Below are positions 40,747 to 50,866 of a DNA stretch of 64,000 nt, piece by piece. The position numbers were made by a program, and so were the translations under genes. This stretch comes from Dyella acidisoli (GTDB lineage: Bacteria > Pseudomonadota > Gammaproteobacteria > Xanthomonadales > Rhodanobacteraceae): the NCBI RefSeq assembly GCF_030160295.1, contig NZ_BSOB01000008.1, positions 30,161-94,160 of the forward strand, given 5' to 3'. Within the stretch, counting starts at the first letter, position 1. Each line of letters opens with the position of its first letter. The notes under the pieces were generated by a model. It saw only the letters and a program-made list of their open reading frames with translations, searched no databases and was not told where the DNA came from.

Positions 40747-41598
40747 TCACTCGCCCAGCGCTTCGCGCATGAATTCCGGCAACGCCAGCGCGCCCTTGTG
40801 CACTTCGGCGTTGTAGTAACGCGTGCTGAAGTTCTTGCTGAGTGCACCGCGCTCGCGGAAGCCGGCCAGGTCGCCGCCCTTGCGCGCCATGGTGCAGCTC
40901 CACCAGCCGGTGGGATAGCACGGCTGCGGGAAGGGCAGGGTTTTTACTGCGCTGAAGCCAGCCGTGCGCATGGCGGCACGCATCGACTTGATCAGTTCCA
41001 GATGCGCCAGTGGCGATTCGCTCTGTTGCACGAGGATGCCGCCGTGACGCAGCGCCTTGTAGCAACTGGTGTAGAAGGCCGCGTTGAAAAGGCCTTCGGC
41101 CGGACCGACCGGATCGGTGGAATCGACGATGATCAGATCCAGCGACTCCGGCTCCGCTTCGGCCATGTACTTGATGCCGTCGATGAAGAGCAGTTCCGCG
41201 CGCGGATCGTTGTTGGATTCGCACAGCTCCGGAAAGTACTGCTCAGCCAGGCGCGTAACGCGCTCGTCGATTTCTACCTGTGCTGCGTGTTCCACTTCTT
41301 CATGCTTCAGCACTTCGCGCAGCGTGCCGCAATCGCCGCCGCCGATGATCACCACGCGCTTGGCACGCGCATGCGTGAACAGCGCCGGGTGGGTCATCAT
41401 CTCGTGATAGAGAAAGTTGTCGCGGCTGGTGAGCATCACGCAGCCATCGATCACCATCAGGTTGCCCCAGTCGGTGGTCTGGTAGATCTCGATGGTCTGG
41501 AATGGTGTTTTCTCGGCATGCAGCGGCTTTTCAAGGCGATAACCGATGGAGGAACCGGAAGCCTGGTGTGCTTCGGTGAACCAGCTGGGCTGCGACAT
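40747..41598 (-). CDS. speE: Spermidine synthase
   Basis: A 283-residue aminopropyltransferase from the ATG at 41598; upstream in-frame codons are not family-like. Motifs: FQTIEIYQT at the N-terminal barrel, GGGDCGTLREVLKH (decarboxy-SAM binding), LDLIIVDSTDPVGPA (catalytic Asp) and PCYPTGWWSCTMARKG. It transfers an aminopropyl group to putrescine to make spermidine. It is divergent from the arginine decarboxylase gene, which supplies the putrescine precursor agmatine. Confidence 0.95.
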   Translation of the reverse strand: MSQPSWFTEAHQASGSSIGYRLEKPLHAEKTPFQTIEIYQTTDWGNLMVIDGCVMLTSRDNFLYHEMMTHPALFTHARAKRVVIIGGGDCGTLREVLKHEEVEHAAQVEIDERVTRLAEQYFPELCESNNDPRAELLFIDGIKYMAEAEPESLDLIIVDSTDPVGPAEGLFNAAFYTSCYKALRHGGILVQQSESPLAHLELIKSMRAAMRTAGFSAVKTLPFPQPCYPTGWWSCTMARKGGDLAGFRERGALSKNFSTRYYNAEVHKGALALPEFMREALGE

Positions 41599-41883
41599 GA
41601 CGAGAGAATCCTGGGAGACGTGGTTAAAGAAATGCAATTGTAGCGGTAACGGTTGGCGTCGTGCCGCAGTAACTCCCTCTTCCCAAAGGGGAGAGAGAGC
41701 AAAGACCTGCACTGACCTCAAATTGTCGCAGCCGCCCGTTACAATAAGCGTTCGGCCGTCTGCGTGGCGGCCGTCAGGCTCTCCCGGCCCCGCGGCGTGC
41801 GAGGCTTCCGGCCGGCGGGCTTAGTGTTCGTCAAGGCTCCGCCGCTGCGACGACGACATCCCCCTACAAGGAGATACCGTCAC
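41599..41883. promoter_or_regulatory. Divergent speE/speA promoter region
   Basis: A 285-bp non-coding region serving both polyamine genes. A CCCTCTTCCC/GGGGAGAG inverted motif of the REP-like type occurs near 41675-41697. GAAT-rich and GGAG motifs precede each start. I cannot assign exact promoter boxes. Confidence 0.4.
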
Positions 41884-43773
41884 ATGGCGAATGCCTGGAA
41901 CATCGATGCCGCCCGTCACACCTATGCTGTCCCTTATTGGGGCGACGGCTACGTCGACATCAATGACACCGGTCACATCGTGATCCGTCCGCATGGCCCG
42001 AGCGGCCCCGGCTTTTCTCTTCCTGACATCGTCGAGCGCGCTCGCGCCGAAGGTTTGCGCCTGCCTTTGCTTGTGCGTTTTCCGGACATCCTGGCCGACC
42101 GCCTCGCGCGCTTGCAGGGTGCATTTGCCAAGGCGATTGGCGAGTGGAACTACGCAGGTAGCTATACGGCCGTCTATCCGATCAAGGTGAATCAGCAGCG
42201 TGGCGTGGTCGCCGAGCTGGTCGCGGCCGGCGCGCATGGCTTCGGTCTGGAAGCCGGTTCCAAGCCCGAGTTGATGGCCGTGCTGGCGATGGCGCGGCCG
42301 GGTTCCATTGTGATCTGCAACGGTTACAAGGATCGCGAATACATTCGTCTCGCCTTGATCGGGCGCAAGCTCGGTCTGCGCATCCACATCGTGATCGAAA
42401 AGCCGTCCGAGCTCGATCACGTGATCACCGAAGCAAAAGCGTTGAATGTCGAGCCGCTGCTCGGTGTGCGTGTGCGCCTGGCCTCGATCGGCGCCGGCAA
42501 ATGGCAGAACACCGGTGGTGACAAGGGCAAGTTCGGCCTCTCGCCCGCGCAAATACTGAACCTGGTGAAGCGTCTGGAGCAGGCCGGCTTGAAGCACACG
42601 CTGAAGCTGCAGCATTTCCATATGGGCTCGCAGATTTCCAATGTGCGCGACATCGCCAACGGCATGCGTGAGGCCACGCGCTATTTCGTGGAACTCAGGC
42701 GCATGGGCGTGCCGCTCGACATCGTCGACGTCGGCGGTGGCTTGGGCGTGGATTACGAAGGCTCGCGTTCGCGCAGTCATAACTCCATCAATTATTCGAT
42801 CGAGCAGTACGCCGCCACGATCGTGCAATCGTTGGCCGAAGCCGTGGACGCGGAAGGCTTGCAGGCGCCGCACATCATCACCGAAGCAGGGCGCGCGATG
42901 ACCGCGCATCACGCTGTGATGGTGGTGAACGTCAGCGAAGTCGAAACCGTGCCGGTCGGCAGCCTGCCACCTGCCGATGGTGACGAGCCTTCTGTGCTGC
43001 GCCATCTGCGCGAAGTGCATGACGAACTGGATACGCGTCCTCCATTGGAGTTGTTCCACGAGGCGCAACATCATCTGCAGGAAGGCCAGACGTTATATGC
43101 GCTGGGCCAGTTGTCGCTGGCAGCGCGCGCGCGGCTGGATGAACTTTATTACGCCATCGTCAACGCTGTGCGCGCACGCCTGTTGCCAGCTGAGCGTTCG
43201 CATCGCCAGGCGATGGACGAACTGGACGAAAAACTGGTCGACAAATACTTCGTCAATTTCTCCGTGTTCGAATCGATCCCGGACGTGTGGGCGATCGATC
43301 AGATTTTCCCCATCGCTCCCATTGCGCGTTTGCACGAACAACCCTCGCGCCGCGGTGTGCTGGTCGATCTCACCTGCGATTCGGACGGCCGTATCGACAA
43401 CTATGTCGATGCCGAGGGCGTGGATGTAAGCCTGCCACTGCACGCATTGAAGGATGGCGAGCCCTATCGCTTGGGCATCTTCATGGTCGGCGCCTATCAG
43501 GAAACCTTGGGCGATATCCACAATCTGTTCGGCGACACCGATGCGGTGAACGTGCGCGTGGATGGCGGCAGCTATGTGTTTGCGCACAAGCGCCGTGGCG
43601 ATACCACCGATCTGATGCTGGACTATGTCGGCTACGACCTCGAGGCGCTGCGCCACAGCTATCGCGAACGGATTGCGGCGGCGGGTATCGATGGCGAGCA
43701 AGCAGAAAGCCTATTTGTAACATTGAATGAAGGTCTCACCGGCTATACCTACCTCTCCGAGGGCGTGCGTTAG
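41884..43773 (+). CDS. speA: Biosynthetic arginine decarboxylase
   Basis: A 629-residue PLP enzyme of the alanine-racemase-fold group, with start at ATG 41884 behind AAGGAGAT. The PLP lysine is in AVYPIKVNQQRGVV; further motifs are KFGLSPAQIL, HFHMGSQISN and VDVGGGLGVDYEGS. Length matches E. coli SpeA (about 630). It converts arginine to agmatine, the first step of putrescine and spermidine synthesis, working with the divergent speE gene. Confidence 0.95.
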   Translation: MANAWNIDAARHTYAVPYWGDGYVDINDTGHIVIRPHGPSGPGFSLPDIVERARAEGLRLPLLVRFPDILADRLARLQGAFAKAIGEWNYAGSYTAVYPIKVNQQRGVVAELVAAGAHGFGLEAGSKPELMAVLAMARPGSIVICNGYKDREYIRLALIGRKLGLRIHIVIEKPSELDHVITEAKALNVEPLLGVRVRLASIGAGKWQNTGGDKGKFGLSPAQILNLVKRLEQAGLKHTLKLQHFHMGSQISNVRDIANGMREATRYFVELRRMGVPLDIVDVGGGLGVDYEGSRSRSHNSINYSIEQYAATIVQSLAEAVDAEGLQAPHIITEAGRAMTAHHAVMVVNVSEVETVPVGSLPPADGDEPSVLRHLREVHDELDTRPPLELFHEAQHHLQEGQTLYALGQLSLAARARLDELYYAIVNAVRARLLPAERSHRQAMDELDEKLVDKYFVNFSVFESIPDVWAIDQIFPIAPIARLHEQPSRRGVLVDLTCDSDGRIDNYVDAEGVDVSLPLHALKDGEPYRLGIFMVGAYQETLGDIHNLFGDTDAVNVRVDGGSYVFAHKRRGDTTDLMLDYVGYDLEALRHSYRERIAAAGIDGEQAESLFVTLNEGLTGYTYLSEGVR

Positions 43774-43872
43774 CGACCTGGCCATAGGGATGTTTCGGCA
43801 GGCTGTCGAAACATCCTGCGGCGATCCGATGTGCTGCCCCCGCTTTTTTTTATCCATCCGAAGGAGTGGCAC

Positions 43873-44658
43873 ATGGTAAGTCTCGACGGCAAAGTTGCAT
43901 TGATCACAGGTGCCGCTAGCGGCCTGGGCAAGGCTATCGCCGAGCTTTATGCGAAGAACGGCGCGGCGGTAGCGATCGCCGACATCAATCAGCAGGCGGC
44001 GGATGCCGCAGCGGCAGAGATCAAGGCAGCCGGCGGAAAAGCCATCGGCATTGCCATGGACGTCACCAACGAAGACGCGGTGAACGCTGGCACGGACAAG
44101 ACCGTGGAAGCGTTCGGCAGTCTGGATGTGCTTATTTCCAACGCGGGCGTGCAGATCATCAATCCGATCGACCAGTTCGCCTTCGCCGATTGGAAGAAGA
44201 TGCTGGCGATCCATCTTGATGGCGGCTTCCTTACTACGAAGGCCGCGCTCAAGCACATGTACAAGGACAACCGAGGCGGCACCGTCATCTATATGGGTTC
44301 GGTGCACTCGCACGAAGCGTCCAAGCTGAAGTCCGCCTATGTCACGGCGAAGCACGGGCTGCTTGGCCTCGCTCGCACGCTGGCGAAAGAAGGCGCGGCG
44401 CATAACGTGCGCTCGCATGTGATCTGCCCCGGTTTCGTGCGCACGCCGCTGGTGGAAAAGCAGATTCCCGAGCAGGCCAAGGAATTGGGCATCAGCGAAG
44501 CAGAAGTGATCAAGAACGTGATGTTGAAGGACACGGTGGATGGTGTGTTCACCACCGTCGAAGACATCGCGGAAACCGCGCTGTTCCTGGCCGCGTTCCC
44601 GAGTGCGGCGCTGACCGGTCAGAGTTTAGTGGTGAGCCACGGTTGGTACATGCAATAA
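43873..44658 (+). CDS. 3-hydroxybutyrate dehydrogenase
   Basis: A 261-residue SDR from the ATG at 43873 (GAAGGAG ribosome binding site). Motifs: cofactor site [26 protein letters not shown], and the catalytic Ser-Tyr-Lys in [22 protein letters not shown] (written in the sequence as two adjoining parts). The C-terminus resembles BdhA ([11 protein letters not shown]; WxxQ-type end). It oxidises D-3-hydroxybutyrate to acetoacetate with NAD. The next gene is acetoacetate decarboxylase, supporting a role in ketone-body or polyhydroxybutyrate turnover. Confidence 0.85.
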   Translation: MVSLDGKVALITGAASGLGKAIAELYAKNGAAVAIADINQQAADAAAAEIKAAGGKAIGIAMDVTNEDAVNAGTDKTVEAFGSLDVLISNAGVQIINPIDQFAFADWKKMLAIHLDGGFLTTKAALKHMYKDNRGGTVIYMGSVHSHEASKLKSAYVTAKHGLLGLARTLAKEGAAHNVRSHVICPGFVRTPLVEKQIPEQAKELGISEAEVIKNVMLKDTVDGVFTTVEDIAETALFLAAFPSAALTGQSLVVSHGWYMQ

Positions 44659-44662
44659 CCAC

Positions 44663-44700
44663 ATCCACCCCCTCCCCTGCACGCAGGGGAGGGGGTGGAT
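44663..44700. repeat. Perfect 18-bp REP-like hairpin in the 3-hydroxybutyrate operon
   Basis: Bases 44663-44680 are fully complementary to 44683-44700 (C/G-rich, ending GGTGGAT). It lies between the dehydrogenase and acetoacetate decarboxylase genes and may stabilise the upstream mRNA or attenuate transcription. Confidence 0.65.
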
Positions 44701-44750
44701 GGCAGTGAGTTGAAGCTCAACGCACATCAGAATTTTCAAAGGACATGTCA

Positions 44751-45542
44751 ATGAAAATTGCCGACGTCAAAGCGAATGCCTTCGCCATGCCACTGACCAG
44801 CCCTGCGTTTCCCAAGGGGCCATACCGCTTCGTCAATCGTGAATTCCTGGTCATCACCTATCGCACCGATATGGATGCGCTGCGCGCCGTGGTGCCGGAA
44901 CCGCTGGAAGTCACCGAGCCCGTGGTGAAGTACGAATTCATCCGCATGCCCGATTCCACCGGCTTCGGTGACTACACTGAGTCGGGACAGGTGATACCGG
45001 TGAGTTTCCGCGGCGAGCGCGGCGGCTACGTGCATGCGATGTATCTCAACGATCATCCGCCGATTGCTGGCGGTCGCGAGTTGTGGGGGTTTCCGAAAAA
45101 ACTGGCCACACCCATCCTGGAAACGGAAATCGACACGCTGGTCGGCACGCTCGATTACGGCAAGGTGCGCGTAGCCAAGGCCACCATGGGATTCAAGCAT
45201 CGCCCCGCGGACGAGAATGCGATCCTGAAAGGTTTGGCAGCACCCAATTTTCTGTTGAAGATCATTCCGCATGTGGATGGCACGCCGCGCATCTGCGAGC
45301 TGGTGCGCTACTACACGACCAACGTCACGTTGAAAGGCGCATGGAGTGGCCCGGCATCGCTGGAACTGCATCCGCATGCATTAGCGCCGGTCGCCGATCT
45401 GCCCGTGCTCAAGGTGGAATCGGCCGTGCATTACATCACCGATCTCACGCTCGACCTGGGCAGCGTGGTTTACGACTATCTCACTGAAGAAGAACACACA
45501 GGAAAGACTTATGGACGCCAAGAAGACCTCGTCCAAGGCTGA
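44751..45542 (+). CDS. adc: Acetoacetate decarboxylase
   Basis: A 263-residue protein. The ATG at 44751 is preferred over that at 44745 because AAAGGA is seven bases upstream of it. The Schiff-base lysine pair is seen in [15 protein letters not shown], and an Arg/Glu-rich pocket in [20 protein letters not shown]. It converts acetoacetate to acetone and CO2. Operon partners are the hydroxybutyrate dehydrogenase upstream and a patatin-like lipase whose start overlaps its 3' end by 32 bp. Confidence 0.88.
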   Translation: MKIADVKANAFAMPLTSPAFPKGPYRFVNREFLVITYRTDMDALRAVVPEPLEVTEPVVKYEFIRMPDSTGFGDYTESGQVIPVSFRGERGGYVHAMYLNDHPPIAGGRELWGFPKKLATPILETEIDTLVGTLDYGKVRVAKATMGFKHRPADENAILKGLAAPNFLLKIIPHVDGTPRICELVRYYTTNVTLKGAWSGPASLELHPHALAPVADLPVLKVESAVHYITDLTLDLGSVVYDYLTEEEHTGKTYGRQEDLVQG

Positions 45543-46722
45543 GACTGTCCCCCATCATCCGGCGCAGGACGCATACAAAGTCACCGCGCTGGTATTGCAG
45601 GGTGGCGGAGCACTGGGCGCGTATCAGGCAGGTGTCTATCAGGCGCTGGCCGAATCCGGCTTGCATCCGAACTGGATCGCCGGCATTTCGATCGGCGCCT
45701 TGAACGCGGCCATCATCGCCGGCAATGCACCGGAACATCGGGTCGAACGTCTGACGGAATTCTGGGAGACCATCTGCAAGTCGGCGTTATGGCCTACTGC
45801 AACGGGCTTCCCATGGATGGAAAGCATGAGCGTGCCATCGGTGCTTCGCGAGGGCGTCAGTATGTTTTCCGCGTGGCGCGCGATCACCGAAGGACAGCAG
45901 GGCTTTTTCCAGCCGCGCATGCCGCCACCGGTACTGCAATGGCACGGTACGCCCGCCACCTCAAGCTGGTACGACACGGCACCTTTGCGTGAAACGTTGG
46001 AGCGCCTGGCTGATTTCGATCGCATCAATCACCCAAGCTGCGTGCGCGTATCGGTTGGCGCGGTGAATGTGCGCACCGGTAACTTTGCTTACTTCGACAA
46101 TCGCCATGACACGCTGCGGCCGGAGCACTTCATGGCTTCGGGTGCACTGCCGCCAGGCTTTCCCGCGGTAGAGATCGACGGTGAGTACTACTGGGATGGT
46201 GGCATGGTGTCCAACACGCCGCTGTACAAAGTGCTGACGGAACGGCCGCATCGCGACGCACTGATCTTCCAGGTCGATCTATGGAGTGCGGTCGGCGCGT
46301 TGCCGCGCGACATGGGCAGCGTGGCCGAGCGCTCGAAAGACATTCAGTATTCCAGCCGCACGCGTCTGGTTACCGAATACATGCACCAGAGCCGCGAGCA
46401 GCAGCGCTTGCTGCATCAGCTAATGGACTTGGTGCCGGAAGACAAGCGCGATAATCCAGCCTTCCGTCGCGCAGAGCGTTACGCCAATGGTGCGCTGACC
46501 AACCTCATCCATCTGATCTACCGTGACAAACCGTACGAAGGTCATTACAAGGATTACGAGTTCAGCGCAGCAACGATGCACGAGCACTGGCAGAGCGGGC
46601 TGACCGATATGCGTCATACTTTGAGCCATCCGCAGTGGCTCGAGCCGCCCACGCCGGACAACCCGTTCGTCACGCACGACGTGCATCGTGCGCTCAACTT
46701 CAATAATCAGGACCACGCATGA
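45511..46722 (+). CDS. Patatin-like phospholipase with DUF3734-type C-terminus
   Basis: A 403-residue patatin domain protein. The oxyanion region is [18 protein letters not shown], the nucleophile lies in [14 protein letters not shown] (G-x-S-x-G) and the catalytic Asp in [13 protein letters not shown]. The C-terminal third matches the DUF3734 extension that accompanies such enzymes in hydroxybutyrate operons. It is a serine hydrolase of lipids or polyesters; a role in PHB or acyl-ester mobilisation is inferred from its neighbours. It overlaps adc and shares ATGA with the following gene. Confidence 0.85.
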   Translation: MDAKKTSSKAETVPHHPAQDAYKVTALVLQGGGALGAYQAGVYQALAESGLHPNWIAGISIGALNAAIIAGNAPEHRVERLTEFWETICKSALWPTATGFPWMESMSVPSVLREGVSMFSAWRAITEGQQGFFQPRMPPPVLQWHGTPATSSWYDTAPLRETLERLADFDRINHPSCVRVSVGAVNVRTGNFAYFDNRHDTLRPEHFMASGALPPGFPAVEIDGEYYWDGGMVSNTPLYKVLTERPHRDALIFQVDLWSAVGALPRDMGSVAERSKDIQYSSRTRLVTEYMHQSREQQRLLHQLMDLVPEDKRDNPAFRRAERYANGALTNLIHLIYRDKPYEGHYKDYEFSAATMHEHWQSGLTDMRHTLSHPQWLEPPTPDNPFVTHDVHRALNFNNQDHA

Positions 46723-47585
46723 CTTTGAAGGCAGCTTTCATCGGCCTTGGTGCCATGGGCGAACCCATGGCAGGACATCTGAAGCAACATGGTTTGCTGC
46801 ATGCGGTAGCCAACCGCACGCATGCGAAAGCAGAAGCGCTGGCGGCTATGCTGGGTGTCGCTGCACCGGCAACGTTGGCCGAGCTTGCTGCGCAATGCGA
46901 TGTGATTGCGCTGTGCGTAACGGCCGATGCAGATGTGCTGAATACAGTGGATGTGCTCGCGCCGCACATGAAGCCCGGCACGATCGTGATCGATCATTCC
47001 ACCGTCGCACCTGATACCGCCAAACAGGCGGCTGCGCGTCTTGCTGCGGTCGGCGCGCATTTTCTGGATGCGCCGGTTTCCGGTGGCGTGGAAGGGGCGA
47101 AGAACGGCAAGCTCTCGATCATGGTGGGTGGTGATGCCGCTGTGCTGGAACGTGCGCGGCCGATGCTCGAAGCGTATGCGTTGCGCATTACGCATCTCGG
47201 CGATGTGGGTGCGGGGCAGGCTACCAAGGCGGTGAACCAGGTGCTGGTGGCTGGCATCGCACAGGCGGTTTGCGAAGGCCTCGCGCTGGGCGAGGCATTG
47301 GGCCTCGACCCGGAGCGACTGATTCCCACGCTGGGCGCCGGTGCTGCCGGAAACTGGTTCCTGGAAAAGCGTGGTGCGACGATGTTGAAGGGGCAGTTCA
47401 GTGTTGGCTTCAAGCTGGCGTTGCTGCACAAGGATCTGAGCATTGTGCGGGGTATCGCTGAGAAGGCGGGTACGTCGCGCGTGGTCATCGAGCAATCATT
47501 GGCGGACTATGCCGAGCTGATGCGGCAAGGGTATGGCGATGACGATATTTCTGGATTGGTCCGGTTGAAGCGGAGCCATCAGTAG
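46719..47585 (+). CDS. 3-hydroxyisobutyrate dehydrogenase-family NAD(P) oxidoreductase
   Basis: A 288-residue beta-hydroxyacid dehydrogenase. The Rossmann motif is FIGLGAMGEPMAGHL, substrate-binding DAPVSGGVEGAKNGKL, and the catalytic Lys lies in GAGQATKAVNQV. The family includes MmsB, GarR and GlxR (tartronate semialdehyde reductase); substrate cannot be fixed. It is last in the hydroxybutyrate operon, coupled by a 4-bp overlap, which favours a short hydroxyacid such as 3-hydroxyisobutyrate. Confidence 0.85.
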   Translation: MTLKAAFIGLGAMGEPMAGHLKQHGLLHAVANRTHAKAEALAAMLGVAAPATLAELAAQCDVIALCVTADADVLNTVDVLAPHMKPGTIVIDHSTVAPDTAKQAAARLAAVGAHFLDAPVSGGVEGAKNGKLSIMVGGDAAVLERARPMLEAYALRITHLGDVGAGQATKAVNQVLVAGIAQAVCEGLALGEALGLDPERLIPTLGAGAAGNWFLEKRGATMLKGQFSVGFKLALLHKDLSIVRGIAEKAGTSRVVIEQSLADYAELMRQGYGDDDISGLVRLKRSHQ

Positions 47586-47850
47586 TTCGTTTTTCAAAGC
47601 GTCAATCGAAGCTCACGTCATTCAGGCCTTCGCCCACTGTTGTCCGGGAAAGTTTGCAGCGCGCACCCCACTCCCGGAGGGAGAGGGGCTCACTCAGTGA
47701 GTTTTCGAGTCGCCTCACATCAAGAAGTGTCACTCAGCCCAATGGGCCGTTGTGCTTCCGCTGATCGCAGAAATTTTTTCCGGACAGCAATGGGCCTTCG
47801 CCGGAATGACGGTGGGGCAAGAAGACGGTTCTGGCGAAACTCCGAAAACA
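47586..47850. other. Intergenic region with REP-like fragments
   Basis: CACTCCCGGAGGGAG (near 47669) and a stretch ending GGCCTTCGCCGGAATGACGG (near 47790-47812) resemble the dispersed repeats seen elsewhere in the window. No gene is supportable. Confidence 0.5.
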
Positions 47851-47880
47851 ACAAGGGCGCCGATAGGCGCCCTTGTCTGT
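47851..47880. terminator. Hairpin terminator between convergent genes
   Basis: ACAAGGGCGCC (47851-47861) and GGCGCCCTTGT (47866-47876) pair perfectly around GATA. It ends the hydroxybutyrate operon and probably also the SPOR gene on the other strand. Confidence 0.75.
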
Positions 47881-47904
47881 TATGAAGCGCGCACTGCTCG
47901 TTCG

Positions 47905-48615
47905 TCAGCCGCCGGCCTTCAACGCAATCGCCGAAATCCCCGCTGACGACAACCTTTGCTTGGTCGATTCCAAGTCGGTCGCCGAATGGAATGGCCCCAG
48001 GCGCACGCGGTGATACGTCTGCCCACCGACGTTCACCGACTGTACGTTGGCGACGAAGCCTTGCAGCGCCAGCTTGGCCTTCAGCGTTTCCGCATCGGCG
48101 GCGCTCGGGAACGCGCCTACCTGCAGCAGATAACCGCTTGGGCCAGACGCAGGCGGTGGTGCCACCGCCGAAGGAGGTGCCGCAGTGATGTTCTGCGTGA
48201 CGGCCGGCGGCGCGTTGGGCGGCAGCTTGGGCGTAACAGGTGCGGTGGGCTGTTGCACCTGCTGCTGCTTCTGCTGGGCCAGTTGCTGCTGTTGTTCCGC
48301 CTTGGCTTGCGCGCTGATTTCCGAATCCGGGATGCGCACTTCCTTCTCCGACAGCACGGAGTAGAAGTCGTACTGCGGTTTCTTGGGTGCGGTGTTGGTG
48401 GCGGCCGGGGTCAGGCCTTCGTCGCTGCCTGGTTGTGCCGTGGCTTCCGGGTTGGGTTGCGGGCCTTTGGGTGTCATCGGCACCAGCGAATGGCGCATCA
48501 GGACCACTACGACCAGGGCGCCGATCAGAATGCCGACGAGAATGCCGGCCCAGGCCGGGAACCCGCCGCTGCTGTTGCGAACGGCCTGCCGGCCTTTGCC
48601 CTTGCGTGCTGCCAT
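47905..48615 (-). CDS. SPOR-domain cell division protein, FtsN-like
   Basis: A 236-residue single-pass membrane protein. A short basic cytoplasmic tail, a membrane helix (WAGILVGILIGALVVVVL, about residues 22-40), a Pro/Gln-rich linker with a long Q-run near residue 110-122, and a C-terminal SPOR domain (about 160-236: YLLQVGAFPSAADAETLKAK and HRVRLGPF). SPOR domains bind denuded peptidoglycan at the septum. Its ATG directly follows the argS stop, so both are translated from one mRNA; argS-ftsN linkage is common in gammaproteobacteria. Confidence 0.87.
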   Translation of the reverse strand: MAARKGKGRQAVRNSSGGFPAWAGILVGILIGALVVVVLMRHSLVPMTPKGPQPNPEATAQPGSDEGLTPAATNTAPKKPQYDFYSVLSEKEVRIPDSEISAQAKAEQQQQLAQQKQQQVQQPTAPVTPKLPPNAPPAVTQNITAAPPSAVAPPPASGPSGYLLQVGAFPSAADAETLKAKLALQGFVANVQSVNVGGQTYHRVRLGPFHSATDLESTKQRLSSAGISAIALKAGG

Positions 48616-50340
48616 TTACATCTTCTCCGGGGCGCTGAGACCCAGTAAATCCAAACCGTTGCGTATCACTTGGCGAGTGGCAACGGCGAGCGTAATGCGC
48701 GCATTGCGCAACTCGGCGTCGTCCACAATCCACTTATGCTCGTGATAGTAGCTGTGAAGCGCGCCGGCGAGTTCGCGCAGATATTGCGCGATCAGGTGCG
48801 GTTCCAGATTGTTGGCGGCAGCCTCCACCACTTCCGGGTAGCGTGACAGTTCCGTGAGCAGGATCTGCTCGTGCTCCGTATCCAGCCGCTTCATCTGCCC
48901 GATGCCTGCCTGCATGTCGACGGGCGGCAGGCCGCGCTCGGCCAGTTCTTCCAGCACGCGGCACACGCGGGCGTGGGCGTATTGGATGTAGTAGACCGGG
49001 TTGTCGTTGCTCTGCGAACGGGCGAGGTCGATGTCGAACACGAGTTGCGAGTCGGCTTTGCGCGCGATCAGAAAGTAGCGCGTTGCATCGCGGCCGGCTT
49101 CTTCGATCAGGTCGCGCAGCGTGACGTAGCTGCCGGCGCGCTTGGAGATCTTCACCTCTTCGCCGCCGCGCATCACGGTCACCATCTGGTGCAGCACGTA
49201 TTCCGGCCAACCGTTGGGGATGCCGCAGTCCAGTGCCTGCAGTCCGGCCTTTACGCGAGCGAGGCTGCCGTGGTGATCCGATCCCAGCTCAGTGATCGCA
49301 CGTTCGTAACCGCGCAGCCATTTGCTACGGTGATAGGCCACGTCCGGCAGGAAATAGGTGTAGGTGCCGTCGGACTTGCGCATCACGCGATCCTTGTCGT
49401 CACCAAAATCCGTCGTGCGCAACCACAGGGCGCCACCTTCCTCGTAGGTGTGGCCGTGGGCGACCAGCTCGCGTACGGTTTCTTCCACTTTGCCGTCGGC
49501 ATACAGCGAGGATTCGAGAAAATACACGTCGAAACCGACGCCGAACGCTTGGAGATCCAGATCCTGTTCCCGGCGCAGATAAGCCACGGCAAAGTGGCGG
49601 ATTGCGTCGAGGTCGTCGGGGTTCTTTGCACCCACGACGGCATGGCCGTCGGCAAACACCGTTTCGCCTGCCAGGTAGGAACGCGCCACGTCGGCGATGT
49701 AATCGCCGCGATAACCGTCTTCCGGCCAGCCCGCGTCGCCCGGCGCAATGCCGCGCGCGCGCGCCTGCGTGGAGATCGCGAGATTGTTGATTTGCACGCC
49801 GGCGTCGTTGTAGTAGAACTCGCGCTTGACGTTCCAGCCGGTGGCTTCGAGCAGGCGACTCACGCAGTCGCCAATGGCGGCGGCGCGACCATGCCCCACA
49901 TGCAGCGGACCGGTCGGATTGGCCGATACGAATTCCACCCCGGCCGTATGTCCGGCGCCGTTGCGATTGCGACCGTATGCATTGCCTTCGGACAGGATGC
50001 GACCCGCCTCGGCGTGATAAGCCGTCGGCGCCAGAAAGAAGTTGATGAAACCGGGGCCGGCGATTTCCACCTTGGCCACCAAGGCATTGGCGGGCAGGGC
50101 AGCAACCAGCTTTTCAGCCAGATCCCTTGGTTTGGCGCGGGCCGGCTTGGCCAGCAGCATCGCCGTGTTCGCGGCGAAATCGCCATGTTCGCGGCTGCGC
50201 GCGCGCTCGATCACAAAGGCGGGCAGGTCGATATCGGCGGGCAGGGCACCATTGCCCTGAAGGGTCCGGATAGCCTGGAGGACCAGTTCGCGCAGCGCTT
50301 CTTTCACAGGAGGGGATCGAATCGGGATGGAACCGAGCAT
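48616..50340 (-). CDS. argS: Arginyl-tRNA synthetase
   Basis: A 574-residue class I synthetase. The start is placed at the ATG at 50340, because the further upstream in-frame codons lack synthetase character. The N-terminal Add1 domain leads to the HIGH-type motif in [17 protein letters not shown]; the KMSKS loop is replaced by KISKRAG as usual in ArgRS, and the C-terminal anticodon domain (DALR) ends with LGLSAPEKM. It charges tRNA-Arg. It is the first gene of the unit with the SPOR protein. Confidence 0.95.
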   Translation of the reverse strand: MLGSIPIRSPPVKEALRELVLQAIRTLQGNGALPADIDLPAFVIERARSREHGDFAANTAMLLAKPARAKPRDLAEKLVAALPANALVAKVEIAGPGFINFFLAPTAYHAEAGRILSEGNAYGRNRNGAGHTAGVEFVSANPTGPLHVGHGRAAAIGDCVSRLLEATGWNVKREFYYNDAGVQINNLAISTQARARGIAPGDAGWPEDGYRGDYIADVARSYLAGETVFADGHAVVGAKNPDDLDAIRHFAVAYLRREQDLDLQAFGVGFDVYFLESSLYADGKVEETVRELVAHGHTYEEGGALWLRTTDFGDDKDRVMRKSDGTYTYFLPDVAYHRSKWLRGYERAITELGSDHHGSLARVKAGLQALDCGIPNGWPEYVLHQMVTVMRGGEEVKISKRAGSYVTLRDLIEEAGRDATRYFLIARKADSQLVFDIDLARSQSNDNPVYYIQYAHARVCRVLEELAERGLPPVDMQAGIGQMKRLDTEHEQILLTELSRYPEVVEAAANNLEPHLIAQYLRELAGALHSYYHEHKWIVDDAELRNARITLAVATRQVIRNGLDLLGLSAPEKM

Positions 50341-50643
50341 CGTAACAGACCGCCGCGCGGGAGCCTTCTTCGCTACCGAACGGCCGTTATCCAAGTGCTT
50401 GCGCGGCTGCTGCACCGCAGTGGACGGGGCTGTGGATAAGTCTGTGGGGAAAGTGAAGGTGCCGTATGCAAATGCATGTGAAGGCCCGACGGAAACCTGG
50501 TTGTCATGCAATTAATGTTTATATATCAAAGGTTTAAAATGTGAACTTGATGTGCTTTTCGGCGATATGGCCCTAAGTGGCTTTGGAGGCGTTGTGTGCA
50601 TAAGTCTTGCCAAGATCTGTCAGGGCAGGTCCATCGGGCGACT

Positions 50644-50672
50644 TTGACGCCATGTCGCCCGCGATGTCATAC
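50644..50672 (+). promoter_or_regulatory. Sigma-70-type promoter of the sRNA
   Basis: TTGACG (50644-50649), a 17-bp spacer and TCATAC (50667-50672). Transcription would start near 50679, just before the structured region. Confidence 0.5.
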
Positions 50673-50679
50673 GGTAGTC

Positions 50680-50811
50680 ATGACGCAACGCGACAATAGC
50701 TGGGTATCACCGGCGTCTCCCCCGTCCGGCTCGATACGGGACTGCCGCATCCCTTCATACCCTCCCCTCATGCGGCTCCCGGCGCGCACCTCTTGGTCGC
50801 GCCGTTTTTTT
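50680..50811 (+). ncRNA. sRNA with C-rich hairpin loops, sX13-like
   Basis: Three successive stem-loops occur in about 130 bases without a convincing open frame. The first is GTATC..GATAC enclosing CCGG..CCGG, with loop CGTCTCCCCCGT (50714-50725). The second is GCCGCAT (50744-50750) with ATGCGGC (50770-50776), enclosing a loop that contains CCCTCCCCTC. The third is GGCGCG..CGCGCC followed by GTTTTTTT, an intrinsic terminator. Several C-rich loops plus a terminator are the hallmark of Xanthomonas sX13, which pairs with G-rich ribosome binding sites. Homology to sX13 is inferred from architecture only. Confidence 0.6.
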
Positions 50812-50866
50812 GCGCCGAAATCGTAGGGCGCGTTGTTTTGAGGCGGTGCTCTTTCCTCCAGTCCCG

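Noticed and set aside
50596..50826. 76-codon plus-strand frame covering the sRNA
   Set aside because: Hairpins, C-rich loops and a terminator inside the frame indicate a non-coding RNA.
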